A stretch of 64,000 bases of DNA from Aerococcus viridans (GCF_002083135.2 NZ_NBTM02000001.1:310001-374000); one strand, 5' to 3'. Counted from the first letter of the stretch, positions 36,198 to 45,433 are shown. Numbers and translations: made by a program. The notes: generated by a model from the sequence alone, not told the origin.

Positions 36198-37403
36198 TTA
36201 AATAAATGCGCCGATACCTGTAATCTCACGTCCTACAAGTAAAGCGTTAATTTCATGTGTACCTTCATAAGTGTAGATAGCTTCTGCATCTGCGAAGAAG
36301 CGAGCTACGTCAGTTTCTAGGGTAATACCATTACCACCAGTTACTTCACGTGCTAAGGCAACTGTTTCACGCATTCTTAAAGAGTTGTGCATTTTTGCTA
36401 ATGAAGAGTTGAACATTTCGTACTCGCCATTTTCCATTAATTCAGCAATACGTACTGAGTAGCCTAAAGCTGCTATAGCGTTAGATTGCATACGTGCTAA
36501 TTTTTCTTGAACTAATTGGAAACCAGCTAATTTACGGTCAAATTGTTCACGTTCAGTAGTGTTACGTAAAGCAGCAACAAAAGCACCTGCTGTTACGCCG
36601 TTAGCAATATGTGCAACGTCTGCACGAGTATGGATGAAAATTTCATTTACAGAGCGGAAACCATTAATGTTTGGTAGACGGTCAGCTTCTGGCACTTCAA
36701 CATTGTCTAAAGTGATGTGGCCATTTTGAACCATACGTAAGGAAATTTTGTTAGGAATTGGCACTGCTTTATAGCCAGGAGCACCTTTACGAACGATGAA
36801 ACATTTGATTTTGCCGTCTTCAACGTCACGCGCAAATACAGGGACGATATCAGCAGTATCTGCACCACCGATCCAACGTTTTTCACCGTTTAAGATCCAT
36901 TTATCACCTTTACGTTCTGCAGTAGTTCCTAAACCACCAGCAATATCAGAACCGTGATCTGGTTCAGTTAATGCAAAACATGTTTGCCATTCGAAGTTAC
37001 GTATTTTAGTTGCGAATTCTTGTTTTTGTTCTTCAGAACCACCGATTAAGATTGTGTTGTAACCTAAACCACCATGTACTGTGTAGAATGTAGCAATTGA
37101 AGCATCAAAACGAGATAATTCATAGTATAGGAAGGCATTATACATTTCGCTAGCTTTCCATTTGTCATCGCGACCTTCAAATAATTTAGGGCTGTTCATA
37201 ATGCCAGCTTCTTTTAATTTGTAGAATGCTTCAAACGGGAATTTACCGCGTTCCCAGTGATCAGTTACAACTGGACGGATATCATTCTCAATGATTTGAC
37301 GTACATGTTGTAATACTTCCAATTCACCATCAGTTAATTTTTCTGCATAATGGAATACATCTTCTGGGTATAATTCACGGATAATTTCTGCTTTTGTTGA
37401 CAT
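36198..37403 (-). CDS. Acyl-CoA dehydrogenase, glutaryl-CoA dehydrogenase-like
   Basis: FAD flavoenzyme of 401 residues. FAD/substrate motifs include CFALTEPDHGSDIAGG (about residues 132-147) and WILNGEKRWIGGA. The C-terminal AIYTYEGTHEINALLVGREI carries a Glu in the YEGT context used by glutaryl-CoA dehydrogenases, and the GITGIGAF-type end is also GCDH-like. GCDH makes crotonyl-CoA from glutaryl-CoA, which would feed the crt/hbd/thl enzymes; a plain short-chain dehydrogenase is the alternative. No EtfAB electron acceptor is encoded nearby. ATG at 37403 follows GGAGGAC; a 5-codon upstream extension overlaps that site. A cre site lies about 55 bases upstream. Confidence 0.87.
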   Translation of the reverse strand: MSTKAEIIRELYPEDVFHYAEKLTDGELEVLQHVRQIIENDIRPVVTDHWERGKFPFEAFYKLKEAGIMNSPKLFEGRDDKWKASEMYNAFLYYELSRFDASIATFYTVHGGLGYNTILIGGSEEQKQEFATKIRNFEWQTCFALTEPDHGSDIAGGLGTTAERKGDKWILNGEKRWIGGADTADIVPVFARDVEDGKIKCFIVRKGAPGYKAVPIPNKISLRMVQNGHITLDNVEVPEADRLPNINGFRSVNEIFIHTRADVAHIANGVTAGAFVAALRNTTEREQFDRKLAGFQLVQEKLARMQSNAIAALGYSVRIAELMENGEYEMFNSSLAKMHNSLRMRETVALAREVTGGNGITLETDVARFFADAEAIYTYEGTHEINALLVGREITGIGAFI

Positions 37404-37456
37404 AGTTTTGTCCTCCATTTAAATTCAATTTTGTTTTATTTTAATTAAATACTTGT

Positions 37457-37470
37457 TGCAAACGCTTCCA
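37457..37470. promoter_or_regulatory. CcpA cre site upstream of the acyl-CoA dehydrogenase
   Basis: TGCAAACGCTTCCA fits the cre consensus TGNAANCGNNNNCA at every fixed position. It lies just downstream of TATTAT-like -10 candidates (37477-37485, minus strand), a repressing position. Confidence 0.75.
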
Positions 37471-37900
37471 CACACATATAATAACCCATCCTTATCCATT
37501 TTTAAAATAAGGAATTTGAATTGAAATATAAGTTTAAGTTATACATGGTGCAAAACCCTATACTTTCAGTATTTTATACAGTCAAAAGCATTGGATGGAA
37601 CTTTTCTTCCTAACTGAATGCATCCAAATTATGCTTCCTGTGAGACTTTTGCATATCTGAACATACGCATACAAGGCTAGTACAATTACCGAAGGATAAT
37701 TATCCTACATTTGTTGAGAAAACCGCAATTACAGAATGCGCGTGTCAATCAAGCATTTTTGACGTTTTTATCCCGAATAAATTGTGGTTCTATAAGATAT
37801 GCTATTTTTTTACTGAATATAACCACATTCAGGATAAATTTTTATCGTCTGTATCGAACGAATCGTCATTGTATAAGACTGGTCGTTTATTTATCGAATA
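37471..37900. other. 430-base non-coding stretch with an inverted repeat
   Basis: No credible gene. An 87-codon open frame (37711-37974) has no ribosome site and an odd composition. The only structure I see is an imperfect inverted repeat, TTTTTATCCCGAATAAATTGTGGTT (arm 37766-37789, given here by its first and last bases TTTTTATCCC and GTGGTT) against AACCACATTCAGGATAAA (37821-37838), spaced about 30 bases. Confidence 0.4.
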
Positions 37901-38160
37901 GATGCTGGGACAAAAGGCCTCTAAAAAAGGCGTACACAATTCTTAATAAGTGTTGTGTACGCCTTTTACTTTGAAGAAATTCTTATAAATTTTGATTGAA
38001 ATATATCATGGGAACAGGTGTTAAAGGACTGAAAGTGAAGTTCCATAGCCGTGAAGGAGGATGAAATCGAGACCTTGGCTTTCAATGGTCCCCCGGCTCA
38101 CAAGGAACGTACACTGTAAGGACGAAAAAACTATGATTTTAATTTTTTGTACCAGCCTCT
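37901..38160. repeat. Repeat A copy 2 (inverted relative to copy 1)
   Basis: About 260 bp that read as the reverse complement of 26823-27086 with scattered differences: shared blocks include GCTGGGACAAAA, GGCGTACACAA, TTTTGATTGAAATATATCAT, GGACTGAAAG, ATGAAATCGAGACCTTGG and CAAGGAACGTACACTGTAAG. The two copies bracket the LOG/IS/acyl-CoA region. Confidence 0.82.
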
Positions 38161-38218
38161 GCTTTTTTATCCCAAATTTCGAGTTATTTGGTAATTTTTT
38201 CGTTCACAATACAGCAAA

Positions 38219-38252
38219 AGAGGTTGGAACGATTTGTCCCAACCCCTTTTTT
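38219..38252 (+). terminator. Terminator-like hairpin
   Basis: GGTTGGAAC pairs with GTCCCAACC (one mismatch), followed by CCTTTTTTT. No plus-strand gene precedes it, so it may be part of a repeat unit. Confidence 0.5.
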
Positions 38253-38365
38253 TACCTTTATATCAGTAGGGCGTCGACTCTCTAACCCTGTTTAGTCGGG
38301 TGCGCTCGACCATCTCAATTCCACTTCAGGATAGTTGTTGAGCTTAGCGGTCTCGCTTACACCCT

Positions 38366-38482
38366 TTAGTCGGGTTCGTCCCTCCAGAAAGGACTGCGTT
38401 TCAGATGAAGTTGTAGCTGACTGTGTCATCTACTGTCTTCATCTTTCAACGGTTCCTTTCTTAGCGTCGGGGCTCGCACCCT
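38366..38482 (+). repeat. Repeat B copy 2, abutting the thrS stop codon
   Basis: Similar to the complement of 6631-6746, with shared TCGGGTTCG, AAAGGACTG, TTTCAGAT, CCTTTCTTAG and CACCCTT-like ends. A second TTTAGTCGGGT block at about 38291-38301 suggests internal duplication. It lies directly after thrS, so it forms the 3' untranslated region of that transcript on the other strand. Confidence 0.6.
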
Positions 38483-40411
38483 TTATTTATATTCTTTGAT
38501 GTCTTGTTCTAATTGCGCTAAGAATTCATCAAAAGGCATTGATAGTGTTTCTTTTGAACCATAACGACGCACTGTTACTGTGTTTTCAGCGATTTCATTG
38601 TCCCCAAATACTAATTGGTATGGAATTTTAAGGGTTTGCGCTTCACGAATCTTGTAACCCATTTTTTCGTTACGATTATCCACTTCAACACGCATACCAG
38701 CAGCTTTCATTCGACGACGGATTTCTTCAACATGGTCACCATGTGCGTCATCGTTAACTGGGATTAATTTCGCTTGAACTGGTGCTAACCAAGTTGGGAA
38801 GGCACCTTTGTATTCTTCGATTAGGTAAGCTACGAAACGTTCCATAGTTGAAACGACACCACGGTGGATAACCACTGGACGGTGTGTATCTTGACCGTCT
38901 TGACCAACGTAAGTTAGGTCAAAGCGTTCTGGTAATAAGAAGTCTAATTGAACAGTAGACATTGTTTCTTCGTTACCTAAAGCAGTTTTCATTTGAACAT
39001 CTAATTTAGGACCGTAGAACGCTGCTTCACCAATGGCTTCAAAATATTCTAAACCTAAGTCATCCATTGTTTCTTTTAGCATTGCTTGTGCTTTTTCCCA
39101 CATTTCGTCATCATCAAAGTATTTATCCGTATTTTCTGGATCACGGTAAGATAAACGGAAGCGGTAGTCTGTAATATTAAAGTCATCATAGACTTGTTTG
39201 ATTAATTGCAGTACTCGCGTAAATTCTTCTTTAATTTGGTCTGGACGTACAAAGATATGCGCATCATTTAAAGTCATTTCACGTACACGTTGTAAACCAG
39301 ATAAAGCGCCTGACTTTTCATAACGGTGCATCATACCTAATTCCGCAATCCGAATTGGGAATTCACGATAAGAGTGAATATCATTTTTATAAACCATCAT
39401 GTGATGTGGGCAGTTCATTGGACGTAAAACTAATTGTTCACCGTCACCCATATCCATTGGTGGATACATATCTTCATGGTAGTGGTCCCAGTGTCCAGAA
39501 GTTTTATAAAATTCAACATCTGCCATAATTGGTGTATACACATGCTCATAACCTAGTGATTCTTCTTTATCAACGATGTAACGTTCGATAATACGACGAA
39601 CAGTTGCACCTTTTGGTAACCAGAACGGTAAACCAGAACCAACTTCAGGATTTACCATGAAGATATCTAATTCTTTACCTAATTTACGGTGGTCACGTTC
39701 TTTAGCTTCCTCACGCTGTTTGATGAACTCTTTCAAGTCACGTTTCTCAAAGAATGCTGTACCGTAAACACGTTGCATCATTTTGTTATCTGAGTTACCT
39801 CTCCAGTATGCACCGGCAACAGATAATAGTTTGAATTCTTTAATGTAACCAGTTGATGGTACATGGATTCCACGACAAAGGTCAGTGAATTCCCCTTGTG
39901 AGTATACTGTTAACGTTTCATCTTCTGGTAAATCTGCGATGATTTCTAATTTATATTCATCATCCGCAAAGATTTCATTCGCTTCAGCACGTGTCACTTC
40001 ACGACGTTCAATTGGATAATTCTCTTTTACAATTTTAGCCATTTCAGCTTCAATTACTGGTAGATCTTCTTCAGTAATTTGTTTTTCTTGGTCCGTATCA
40101 TAATAGTAACCTGTTTCAATGGCTGGACCGACACCAAATTTAATGCCTGGATACAAACGTTTCATCGCTTGCGCCATTAAATGGGCAGTAGAATGACGTA
40201 AGATACCTAATGCATCTTCATGTTTAGGGTCAACGATTTCAATCGCGCCACCTTCATTAATCGGAGCATTTAAGTCCACCAATTCACCGTCAATTTTAGC
40301 CGCTAATGCGCGTTTTGCTAATGAGTTACTAATTGATGCAGCAACGTCACGACCAGTCACGCCTGCTTCGAATGATTTTTTAGCCCCATCTGGGAATACT
40401 AAGTCAATCAT
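38483..40411 (-). CDS. thrS: Threonyl-tRNA synthetase
   Basis: Class II synthetase of 642 residues: N-terminal TGS domain (1-62), editing domain with the metal His motif [10 protein letters not shown] (about 73-82), the catalytic core with motif 2 [20 protein letters not shown] and the zinc-site Cys in [15 protein letters not shown], motif 3 [20 protein letters not shown], and the anticodon-binding domain (from about 540). AGGAGG precedes the ATG. Controlled by the T-box leader upstream. Confidence 0.98.
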   Translation of the reverse strand: MIDLVFPDGAKKSFEAGVTGRDVAASISNSLAKRALAAKIDGELVDLNAPINEGGAIEIVDPKHEDALGILRHSTAHLMAQAMKRLYPGIKFGVGPAIETGYYYDTDQEKQITEEDLPVIEAEMAKIVKENYPIERREVTRAEANEIFADDEYKLEIIADLPEDETLTVYSQGEFTDLCRGIHVPSTGYIKEFKLLSVAGAYWRGNSDNKMMQRVYGTAFFEKRDLKEFIKQREEAKERDHRKLGKELDIFMVNPEVGSGLPFWLPKGATVRRIIERYIVDKEESLGYEHVYTPIMADVEFYKTSGHWDHYHEDMYPPMDMGDGEQLVLRPMNCPHHMMVYKNDIHSYREFPIRIAELGMMHRYEKSGALSGLQRVREMTLNDAHIFVRPDQIKEEFTRVLQLIKQVYDDFNITDYRFRLSYRDPENTDKYFDDDEMWEKAQAMLKETMDDLGLEYFEAIGEAAFYGPKLDVQMKTALGNEETMSTVQLDFLLPERFDLTYVGQDGQDTHRPVVIHRGVVSTMERFVAYLIEEYKGAFPTWLAPVQAKLIPVNDDAHGDHVEEIRRRMKAAGMRVEVDNRNEKMGYKIREAQTLKIPYQLVFGDNEIAENTVTVRRYGSKETLSMPFDEFLAQLEQDIKEYK

Positions 40412-40439
40412 GTTTTTCCTCCTTTTTCCTTTTGAAAAA

Positions 40440-40722
40440 TAAAAAAAGCCCCATCCTAGCCTAAAAGACTAGAATGGGACGCTAATAAACAATATGCGTG
40501 GTTCCACCCAAGTTCGATAATATATGCAGAGCATATCTTATCCTCAATTGCTGATAATGGGGGCAACCCGTACACCTTATCACATGTGCATAATACCATC
40601 TGTTTCGGTGCAATCTAAAGAGTGGTTCGCTATATGATCTTGCAAGTTTTTCACCAACCAACTTGTCTCTAATGTCCAATCCTAAAGCTTGTCTCTTATC
40701 ATCGATATAGTTATCTGATTTC
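40440..40722 (-). ncRNA. T-box riboswitch, threonine type, upstream of thrS
   Basis: Minus strand T-box TGGGTGGAACCACGC (40496-40510) followed by a terminator (CCCATTCTAGTC / GGCTAGGATGGGG then seven T, 40441-40480). Stem I elements lie upstream, including AGAGACAAG and the GTTGGTTGG stretch. The triplet ACC at 40607-40609 (context TTGCACCGAAAC) is the best specifier candidate, a threonine codon, agreeing with the downstream gene. Specifier assigned by position only. Confidence 0.88.
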
Positions 40723-40728
40723 AAAATA

Positions 40729-40757
40729 AGTATAAGCATCGAGCCTATAATTGTCAA
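40729..40757 (-). promoter_or_regulatory. Promoter of the thrS T-box transcript
   Basis: Minus strand TTGACA (40752-40757), 17-base spacer, TATACT (40729-40734). Confidence 0.85.
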
Positions 40758-40798
40758 ACAAAATTCATAAGAAACCGTTTCACATAGGTGATTTCAAG

Positions 40799-40832
40799 GA
40801 AAAAGAGACGAGTGTAAACCCGCCTCTTTCTG
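40799..40832 (-). terminator. amaP-asp23 operon terminator
   Basis: Minus strand AGAGGCGGGT pairs with ACTCGTCTCT (two G-U pairs), followed by TTTT. Confidence 0.8.
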
Positions 40833-40839
40833 GTGAAAA

Positions 40840-41292
40840 TTATTGTACGCGTGAACCGTCAGTGTATTGGCCACTTTGGTTTACTTGACGACGTTGTTGT
40901 TCAGCTGCACGTTTTTGTTCGTTTTGGTCACGTTCATACTCAGCGCGTGTTAACACGTCGTTTACGTTCATGTTCACTTCAACAACTGTTAAACCAGTCA
41001 TTTGTTGAACGTTTTCTTTCACTGCTTTAGTCACTTTGTCAAAAGCGGCAGGAATATCTTTGCCATATTCAGCAATCACTTCAAGGTCTAAAGCTACTTC
41101 TTTTTTACCAACTTCGGCGCTAACACCTTTAGTTTCGTCTTCACTGCTAGAGAAGAAGTTCATAATTCCTGAAGTAAAGTTACCTTTTAACTCTAAAATC
41201 CCATCAATGTTTTGAACTGTATAGAAAGCAATTTTTTCCAATACACGGTTTTCAAAAGTTAAATCATTTGTGTGTTTTACGTTTTCTGACAT
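40840..41292 (-). CDS. asp23: Asp23/Gls24 family envelope stress protein
   Basis: A 150-residue alkaline-shock-type protein that lines the inner membrane face. The domain shows VLEKIAFYTVQNIDGILELK near the start, SAEVGKKEVALDLEVIAEYG and the V-x-V-x-V-like VVEVNMNVNDV strand; the C-terminal 40 residues are Gln/Arg-rich and charged. Third gene of amaP-DUF2273-asp23, the known arrangement in which AmaP anchors Asp23. GGGGT precedes the ATG. Confidence 0.92.
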   Translation of the reverse strand: MSENVKHTNDLTFENRVLEKIAFYTVQNIDGILELKGNFTSGIMNFFSSSEDETKGVSAEVGKKEVALDLEVIAEYGKDIPAAFDKVTKAVKENVQQMTGLTVVEVNMNVNDVLTRAEYERDQNEQKRAAEQQRRQVNQSGQYTDGSRVQ

Positions 41293-41386
41293 GTAAAATA
41301 CCCCATTTCTTTTATTTTTAAATTATATAACCAATAAGTTGTCAATATCATAGCAAATCCATCTACTTAACTCAAACAATATGATG

Positions 41387-41593
41387 CTAAAAATTGAAAA
41401 ATGAGAACCAACTTTCTAAGTCAATTTGCCCATCAAAATATGCCCCTACAATGTATCCAATTACTGAAAATACTAGGATGAATAAGGCAGGTCCAAAACC
41501 TAACCACATCCACAGTAAACCAAAAATGAATGCAATCAATCCGCCAATAATACGATTTCTATATGGATACCAGCTACGTGGTGGTTGTTTCAT
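41387..41593 (-). CDS. DUF2273 small membrane protein
   Basis: A 68-residue membrane protein with two hydrophobic segments (about 15-37 and 38-55; RIIGGLIAFIFGLLWMWLGF then the GPALFILVFSVIGYIVGAYF stretch). DUF2273 proteins accompany AmaP and Asp23/Gls24; their function is not known in detail. The start at 41593 has GGAGG ten bases upstream; an in-frame codon at 41617 precedes the ribosome site. It lies 44 bases after amaP. Confidence 0.85.
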   Translation of the reverse strand: MKQPPRSWYPYRNRIIGGLIAFIFGLLWMWLGFGPALFILVFSVIGYIVGAYFDGQIDLESWFSFFNF

Positions 41594-41637
41594 ATGCTCT
41601 GTGCCTCCTATCAACATTCGGTCCTATTCGATCAAGA

Positions 41638-42210
41638 TTATCTAACACGCGCCTGGTTTTGACCGCGCCCCTGTTGGCTTACTTGACTCGCATCATACGG
41701 TGCGGCAGATACTTTTACATTTTGAACATTTGTCCCTAAAACGCGTTCTGCTCCAAGTTTAGCTTTTTCTGCGATGCGATCAGAAGTTGCTTGAACCGCT
41801 TGGTTTTTATCTACAGCGTAATCAACCGCTACTTTTGTGTTTTCTGGCTTACGACCAAATTTCACCGTAACATTTTTGTTAGATGCTTGTTTCACGTCTA
41901 ACAACTCTTGGTGTACCGCCTGTACAACTGTATCACGGTTTACTTTCACCTCACCAAAGTCGTTAGTCACTTTTAAGGTGCGTGATTTTGCTGGTGCGAC
42001 CAAGGCCCAAATTAAAGCAACTGCAAAATAAATAAATGCAAGTGCCAATAGCACAATGACCGTATTCACTAACATTTGATTAGAAACAATATGTTGGTCA
42101 GCAAAGTCACTTACGTATGGTATTGGATAAATGACTGCAGCTGTTACCACTATCGCTAATAAAACTAAGAGTGAAAATAGGATTTGAAGGAACTTTCTCA
42201 ATCCACTCAT
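41638..42210 (-). CDS. amaP: Alkaline shock response membrane anchor protein AmaP
   Basis: A 190-residue protein with two N-terminal membrane segments (about 8-28 and 48-70), then a cytosolic domain with TLKVTNDFGEVKVNRDTVVQ and AVDYAVDKNQ, and a polar Gln/Arg tail. The layout and position at the head of the DUF2273-asp23 operon match AmaP of staphylococci and lactic acid bacteria, which tethers Asp23 to the membrane. GAAGGAGGTG precedes the ATG. TATACT lies about 40 bases upstream. Confidence 0.9.
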   Translation of the reverse strand: MSGLRKFLQILFSLLVLLAIVVTAAVIYPIPYVSDFADQHIVSNQMLVNTVIVLLALAFIYFAVALIWALVAPAKSRTLKVTNDFGEVKVNRDTVVQAVHQELLDVKQASNKNVTVKFGRKPENTKVAVDYAVDKNQAVQATSDRIAEKAKLGAERVLGTNVQNVKVSAAPYDASQVSQQGRGQNQARVR

Positions 42211-42307
42211 TCACTCACCTCCTTCATCTAGCTTCTATATATGATATAAGTATAGCTTATCATTTTAAAGTTAAGTGTACAAATATTTTGCTGTGAAAAT
42301 GACGATA

Positions 42308-42352
42308 AAAAAAAGAAGGTATTAACCGTTACGACGGTCTCTACCTCCAACT
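42308..42352 (-). terminator. dnaB-dnaI terminator, overlapping the dnaI stop
   Basis: Minus strand GGTA...ACCG pairs with CGGT...TACC around the dnaI stop codon, followed by a run of T (42308-42316). Confidence 0.55.
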
Positions 42353-43266
42353 GTAATTTCTTCACTTAAATACTTAATTCTTTCCATGATACGAGCAGAT
42401 TTAGCCACATCTACCCCTTCTCTAGTCGTCGTCAGAAATTCTTCCAACTCAGCCATTGAGAAATTAGAGGTAAAGAATGTCGATAACTGCTCTTGCATCC
42501 GGTATTGCAAAATAACACCCAGCACATCATCGCGCACCCATTCACTATTGGATTCAGCACCAATATCATCTAACACTAGCACTTGTGCTTGCTTGATTTC
42601 ATTGACTCTTTGGTCAACAGTGTTAGTCCGAATACGTGATTTCAAATCTACTAACAATTCTGGGTAATGTACCAAGGTAGATTTGACCCCATGCTCAGCC
42701 AAAGTATTGACTAAAGCAGCCAGAATGTGGGTTTTCCCAACCCCAAATTGCCCGTGTAGATACAAACCCTTATGATAGGCATTTGGTTTACTGGTATAGG
42801 CTGAAATAAATTGCAGACTCTTTTGAATCGCTTCAAATCGGTCTTGATAGTCATCTTTCGTCATCTTTTCAAAAGAAGCTGACCGCAGACTTTTAGGCAT
42901 TGAGACCATTGTCACTCGCTTGTTCAATTCTTCGGCCTCTTGTTGCTGGATAAAGGCTTCAGTTGGATGGTAATCCACATCAATAAAGTTCACGTTCATG
43001 ATCAAATTTGGCGCATATTGGACGAATTTCTTTTGGCCCAAAGCATCATTACCATTCTCGCGCGCAAACTCATATAATTTTGAAAATGATTTCTTCACAA
43101 TTTCATCTTCAAAGCTTAATTGATGTTTGCCAAGAAAAGCCTGGACATCTGGATCGCTTTGAACAATGCCTTCAATTTTCGCTTGGCGCTCTTTGAACAT
43201 GGGGTTGCGGTTGAACTGCTGTTTTAAGGAGTCCCCCACATTTTTCATTTGGTTGTTATCAGCCAT
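42322..43266 (-). CDS. dnaI: Primosomal helicase loader DnaI
   Basis: AAA+ ATPase of 314 residues that loads the replicative helicase. An N-terminal helicase-binding region with the SDPDVQAFLGKHQLSFEDE start, then Walker A LHGQFGVGKTHILAAL (about 170-185), Walker B VLVLDDIGAE and the sensor region STFFTSNFSMAELEE. AAGGTG precedes the ATG. It starts two bases after dnaB, so the two are translationally coupled. Confidence 0.95.
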   Translation of the reverse strand: MADNNQMKNVGDSLKQQFNRNPMFKERQAKIEGIVQSDPDVQAFLGKHQLSFEDEIVKKSFSKLYEFARENGNDALGQKKFVQYAPNLIMNVNFIDVDYHPTEAFIQQQEAEELNKRVTMVSMPKSLRSASFEKMTKDDYQDRFEAIQKSLQFISAYTSKPNAYHKGLYLHGQFGVGKTHILAALVNTLAEHGVKSTLVHYPELLVDLKSRIRTNTVDQRVNEIKQAQVLVLDDIGAESNSEWVRDDVLGVILQYRMQEQLSTFFTSNFSMAELEEFLTTTREGVDVAKSARIMERIKYLSEEITVGGRDRRNG

Positions 43267-43268
43267 AC

Positions 43269-44819
43269 TTACTCACCTTCTTTTGGATTTAATGATTGCA
43301 GTAACTGTTGAATTTCTGCTTCTTGGGCACTTAAGGATGCCTTGTTTTCTTGCTTGACTGCCATATCTTGCTTAGGCTTGTCTTGGTCACTTGTCTTTGG
43401 CGCCGCCACTGGTTTTTGATATTTATCTTGTCTTGAATCAGGGTCTAACCATTTTGGCTTAACCGACTGCTTCTGCGTCTGATAACGCCCTTTAGCCATA
43501 CGGTTCTTTTGCCGTTTTTCATAATTTTCAGCACTCTTCTGCTTACGTTGCTTCAAGTATAACATGGCTTCTTCAGGCTCAACCACCTTGTTTTGACGCC
43601 AGTCATCAGCAACACTCTCTAGGTATGAGCGCGTCAGCCGGTTCTGTTCCAACTCAATCAAACAGAATTGCACCATTACATTTAAGGTCGCCGGCTGAAT
43701 CACTTCTAATTGGATTAACTCGGTAATGGCGTTCCCCTCAGACTTAGTCAGATAGCCACCCTTTTGTTCCTTGATTGATTTCGCAAAGGCAATTGGTGGA
43801 TAAGACCTAGCCAATTTGGACAATGACAACTCTTCTTGCGAAAGCCCTTTGCCTAACCAATGTTGATCAGCTTGATCTGCTTGCTGGCGGTCTTTGGCCT
43901 CTGAAACTGTAATCCGGTCTGTTAAACCGCTACTAGTCCCCTGTGTAGATTGCTTTGCTGGCTGAACATTGCTTGTACCTGTTTGATTGCTCGACCGGTC
44001 TAAAGCTAGGCGCTGCAACTTGCGTACGTCAATCTTATTGGTCCTTAGATCAGTCGCTGATAAAGCCAATTCTTTCAAGTCCACCTCATCAAAACCATAG
44101 AGTTGATGTAAGGATACAAACATCTCTTTCACTTCATCTGTAATGGCTTTTTCAGAGATGAATGACGATTGCAGCAACTCTTTTAAAGTGTTCATATTCA
44201 AGGTTGAACTAGTAATTGTAGTTGCCATGGTTTGACTATTTTTAGCTACCAACTTATCCTCAATTTCATCCGAAATGGGATAGTATTGACTTGGTAATCG
44301 GTAGACATCTTGGAAAGTAGCGGTCACTTCCGTCCAATCTCCTGATTTCAAGTCTACTGGTACCTTGATTGAAAACTTATCTAGCATCAATTGATAGCGG
44401 TCTTGACCCAACCGGTCCATTAAAAGACTAGACATAATTGGGTCAGAGAAAATGTGCTTAGAATCCAAAGGCGCTTGCAATTGATAAATCGTCGTCACAT
44501 CATCTTGGTTTGTATGACTACTTTTTTCAAAAATTTGTAATAAGCCAATTGCTTCAAGCTGCCGTCTGGCCTTCACGTATTGCTCCTTCCCAGCCACCAT
44601 TTGTTCCATCAAATCGAAGTGGTGCAAAGGGATTGAGGCAAAGTCAGACAGTTGAATATTGGCATATAAAGTCTGGTAAAAGGCGTAAGCAGTGCCGCCA
44701 ATAATGGGTTGGTATAGATGAAGTAGGACTTGCTGGTCAATATCTGAAATCCAGTGGGGTTGGGTAATTTGAACAAGCCCTTTTGGATCTAAATTTTGCC
44801 ATGGGTATGTCACTGGCAT
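43269..44819 (-). CDS. dnaB: Replication initiation and membrane attachment protein DnaB (DnaB/DnaD family)
   Basis: A 516-residue primosome component of Firmicutes (not the helicase), acting with DnaD and DnaI at oriC and restart sites. It opens with YPWQNLDPKGLVQITQPHWI, has the DDBH2-type region QLYGFDEVDLKELALSATDL, a second DnaD-like domain (IKEQKGGYLTKSEGNAITEL onward, about 345-440), and a long basic, Gln/Lys-rich tail. AAGGGAGGG precedes the ATG. In one operon with nrdR upstream (22 bases) and dnaI downstream. Confidence 0.93.
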   Translation of the reverse strand: MPVTYPWQNLDPKGLVQITQPHWISDIDQQVLLHLYQPIIGGTAYAFYQTLYANIQLSDFASIPLHHFDLMEQMVAGKEQYVKARRQLEAIGLLQIFEKSSHTNQDDVTTIYQLQAPLDSKHIFSDPIMSSLLMDRLGQDRYQLMLDKFSIKVPVDLKSGDWTEVTATFQDVYRLPSQYYPISDEIEDKLVAKNSQTMATTITSSTLNMNTLKELLQSSFISEKAITDEVKEMFVSLHQLYGFDEVDLKELALSATDLRTNKIDVRKLQRLALDRSSNQTGTSNVQPAKQSTQGTSSGLTDRITVSEAKDRQQADQADQHWLGKGLSQEELSLSKLARSYPPIAFAKSIKEQKGGYLTKSEGNAITELIQLEVIQPATLNVMVQFCLIELEQNRLTRSYLESVADDWRQNKVVEPEEAMLYLKQRKQKSAENYEKRQKNRMAKGRYQTQKQSVKPKWLDPDSRQDKYQKPVAAPKTSDQDKPKQDMAVKQENKASLSAQEAEIQQLLQSLNPKEGE

Positions 44820-44841
44820 TACCCTCCCTTCTATGAAATAT

Positions 44842-45354
44842 TTAGTCTTCTACACGATCTTCGATTGAGTCTTCAGGATTCGCATCGCCTTCACCTTGGT
44901 CATTCCGCCCTCTTAACCGTTCGATTTCTCTTAGGAAAACAGTTGGATCCTCAAATTGTCGGTATACGCTGGCATAACGGATATAAGCCACTTCATCAAT
45001 ATCTGGTAAAGCTGCCATCAACAATTCCCCAATTTCAGAAGCTGGTACCTCATTTTGACTACGAGACCGCAACTCAGATTCAACATCATTGGCTAACTGT
45101 TCAAGTTGGTCAGCTGATACAGGACGCTTTTCAGCAGAACGGATCAGGCCACGCAAAACCTTCTCATGAGAAAATTCTTCTCTAGTTCCGTCACGTTTAA
45201 CGACTAATAAGGGTGTTCGTTCGATGCGCTCGAAAGTGGTAAAACGGGCGCCACAGTCTAAGCACTCTCGACGTCGACGAATAGAGGTATTATTCTCCGC
45301 TGGTCGACTATCAACTACTTTTAAATTGGTTGAAGCACAATTTGGACATTGCAT
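44842..45354 (-). CDS. nrdR: Transcriptional repressor NrdR
   Basis: Zinc-ribbon plus ATP-cone repressor of ribonucleotide reductase genes, 170 residues. Zinc ribbon MQCPNCAST and RRECLDCGARFTTFERIE (four Cys), ATP-cone VVKRDGTREEFSHEKVLRGL (about 50-70) and the end VAYIRYASVYRQFEDPTVFL. The acidic C-terminal extension of about 20 residues is longer than usual. AGAGGTG precedes the ATG. Grouped with dnaB-dnaI, as in many Firmicutes. Confidence 0.96.
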   Translation of the reverse strand: MQCPNCASTNLKVVDSRPAENNTSIRRRRECLDCGARFTTFERIERTPLLVVKRDGTREEFSHEKVLRGLIRSAEKRPVSADQLEQLANDVESELRSRSQNEVPASEIGELLMAALPDIDEVAYIRYASVYRQFEDPTVFLREIERLRGRNDQGEGDANPEDSIEDRVED

Positions 45355-45433
45355 ATATTTGACACCTCTGCTTTCAATTTTAATATACTTGAATAATTGC
45401 TTGGTTTATTATAGCACAAAGGCTATTAAACCA

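Noticed and set aside
37711-37974. 87-codon plus-strand frame near repeat A copy 2
   Set aside because: No ribosome site, runs into the repeat, composition and repeat overlap argue against coding.
38061-38285. 74-codon frame across repeat A copy 2 and a terminator-like hairpin
   Set aside because: Lies in non-coding repeat sequence with no ribosome site.
41394-41645. 83-codon plus-strand frame opposite the DUF2273 gene
   Set aside because: Shadow of a membrane protein gene in a conserved operon.
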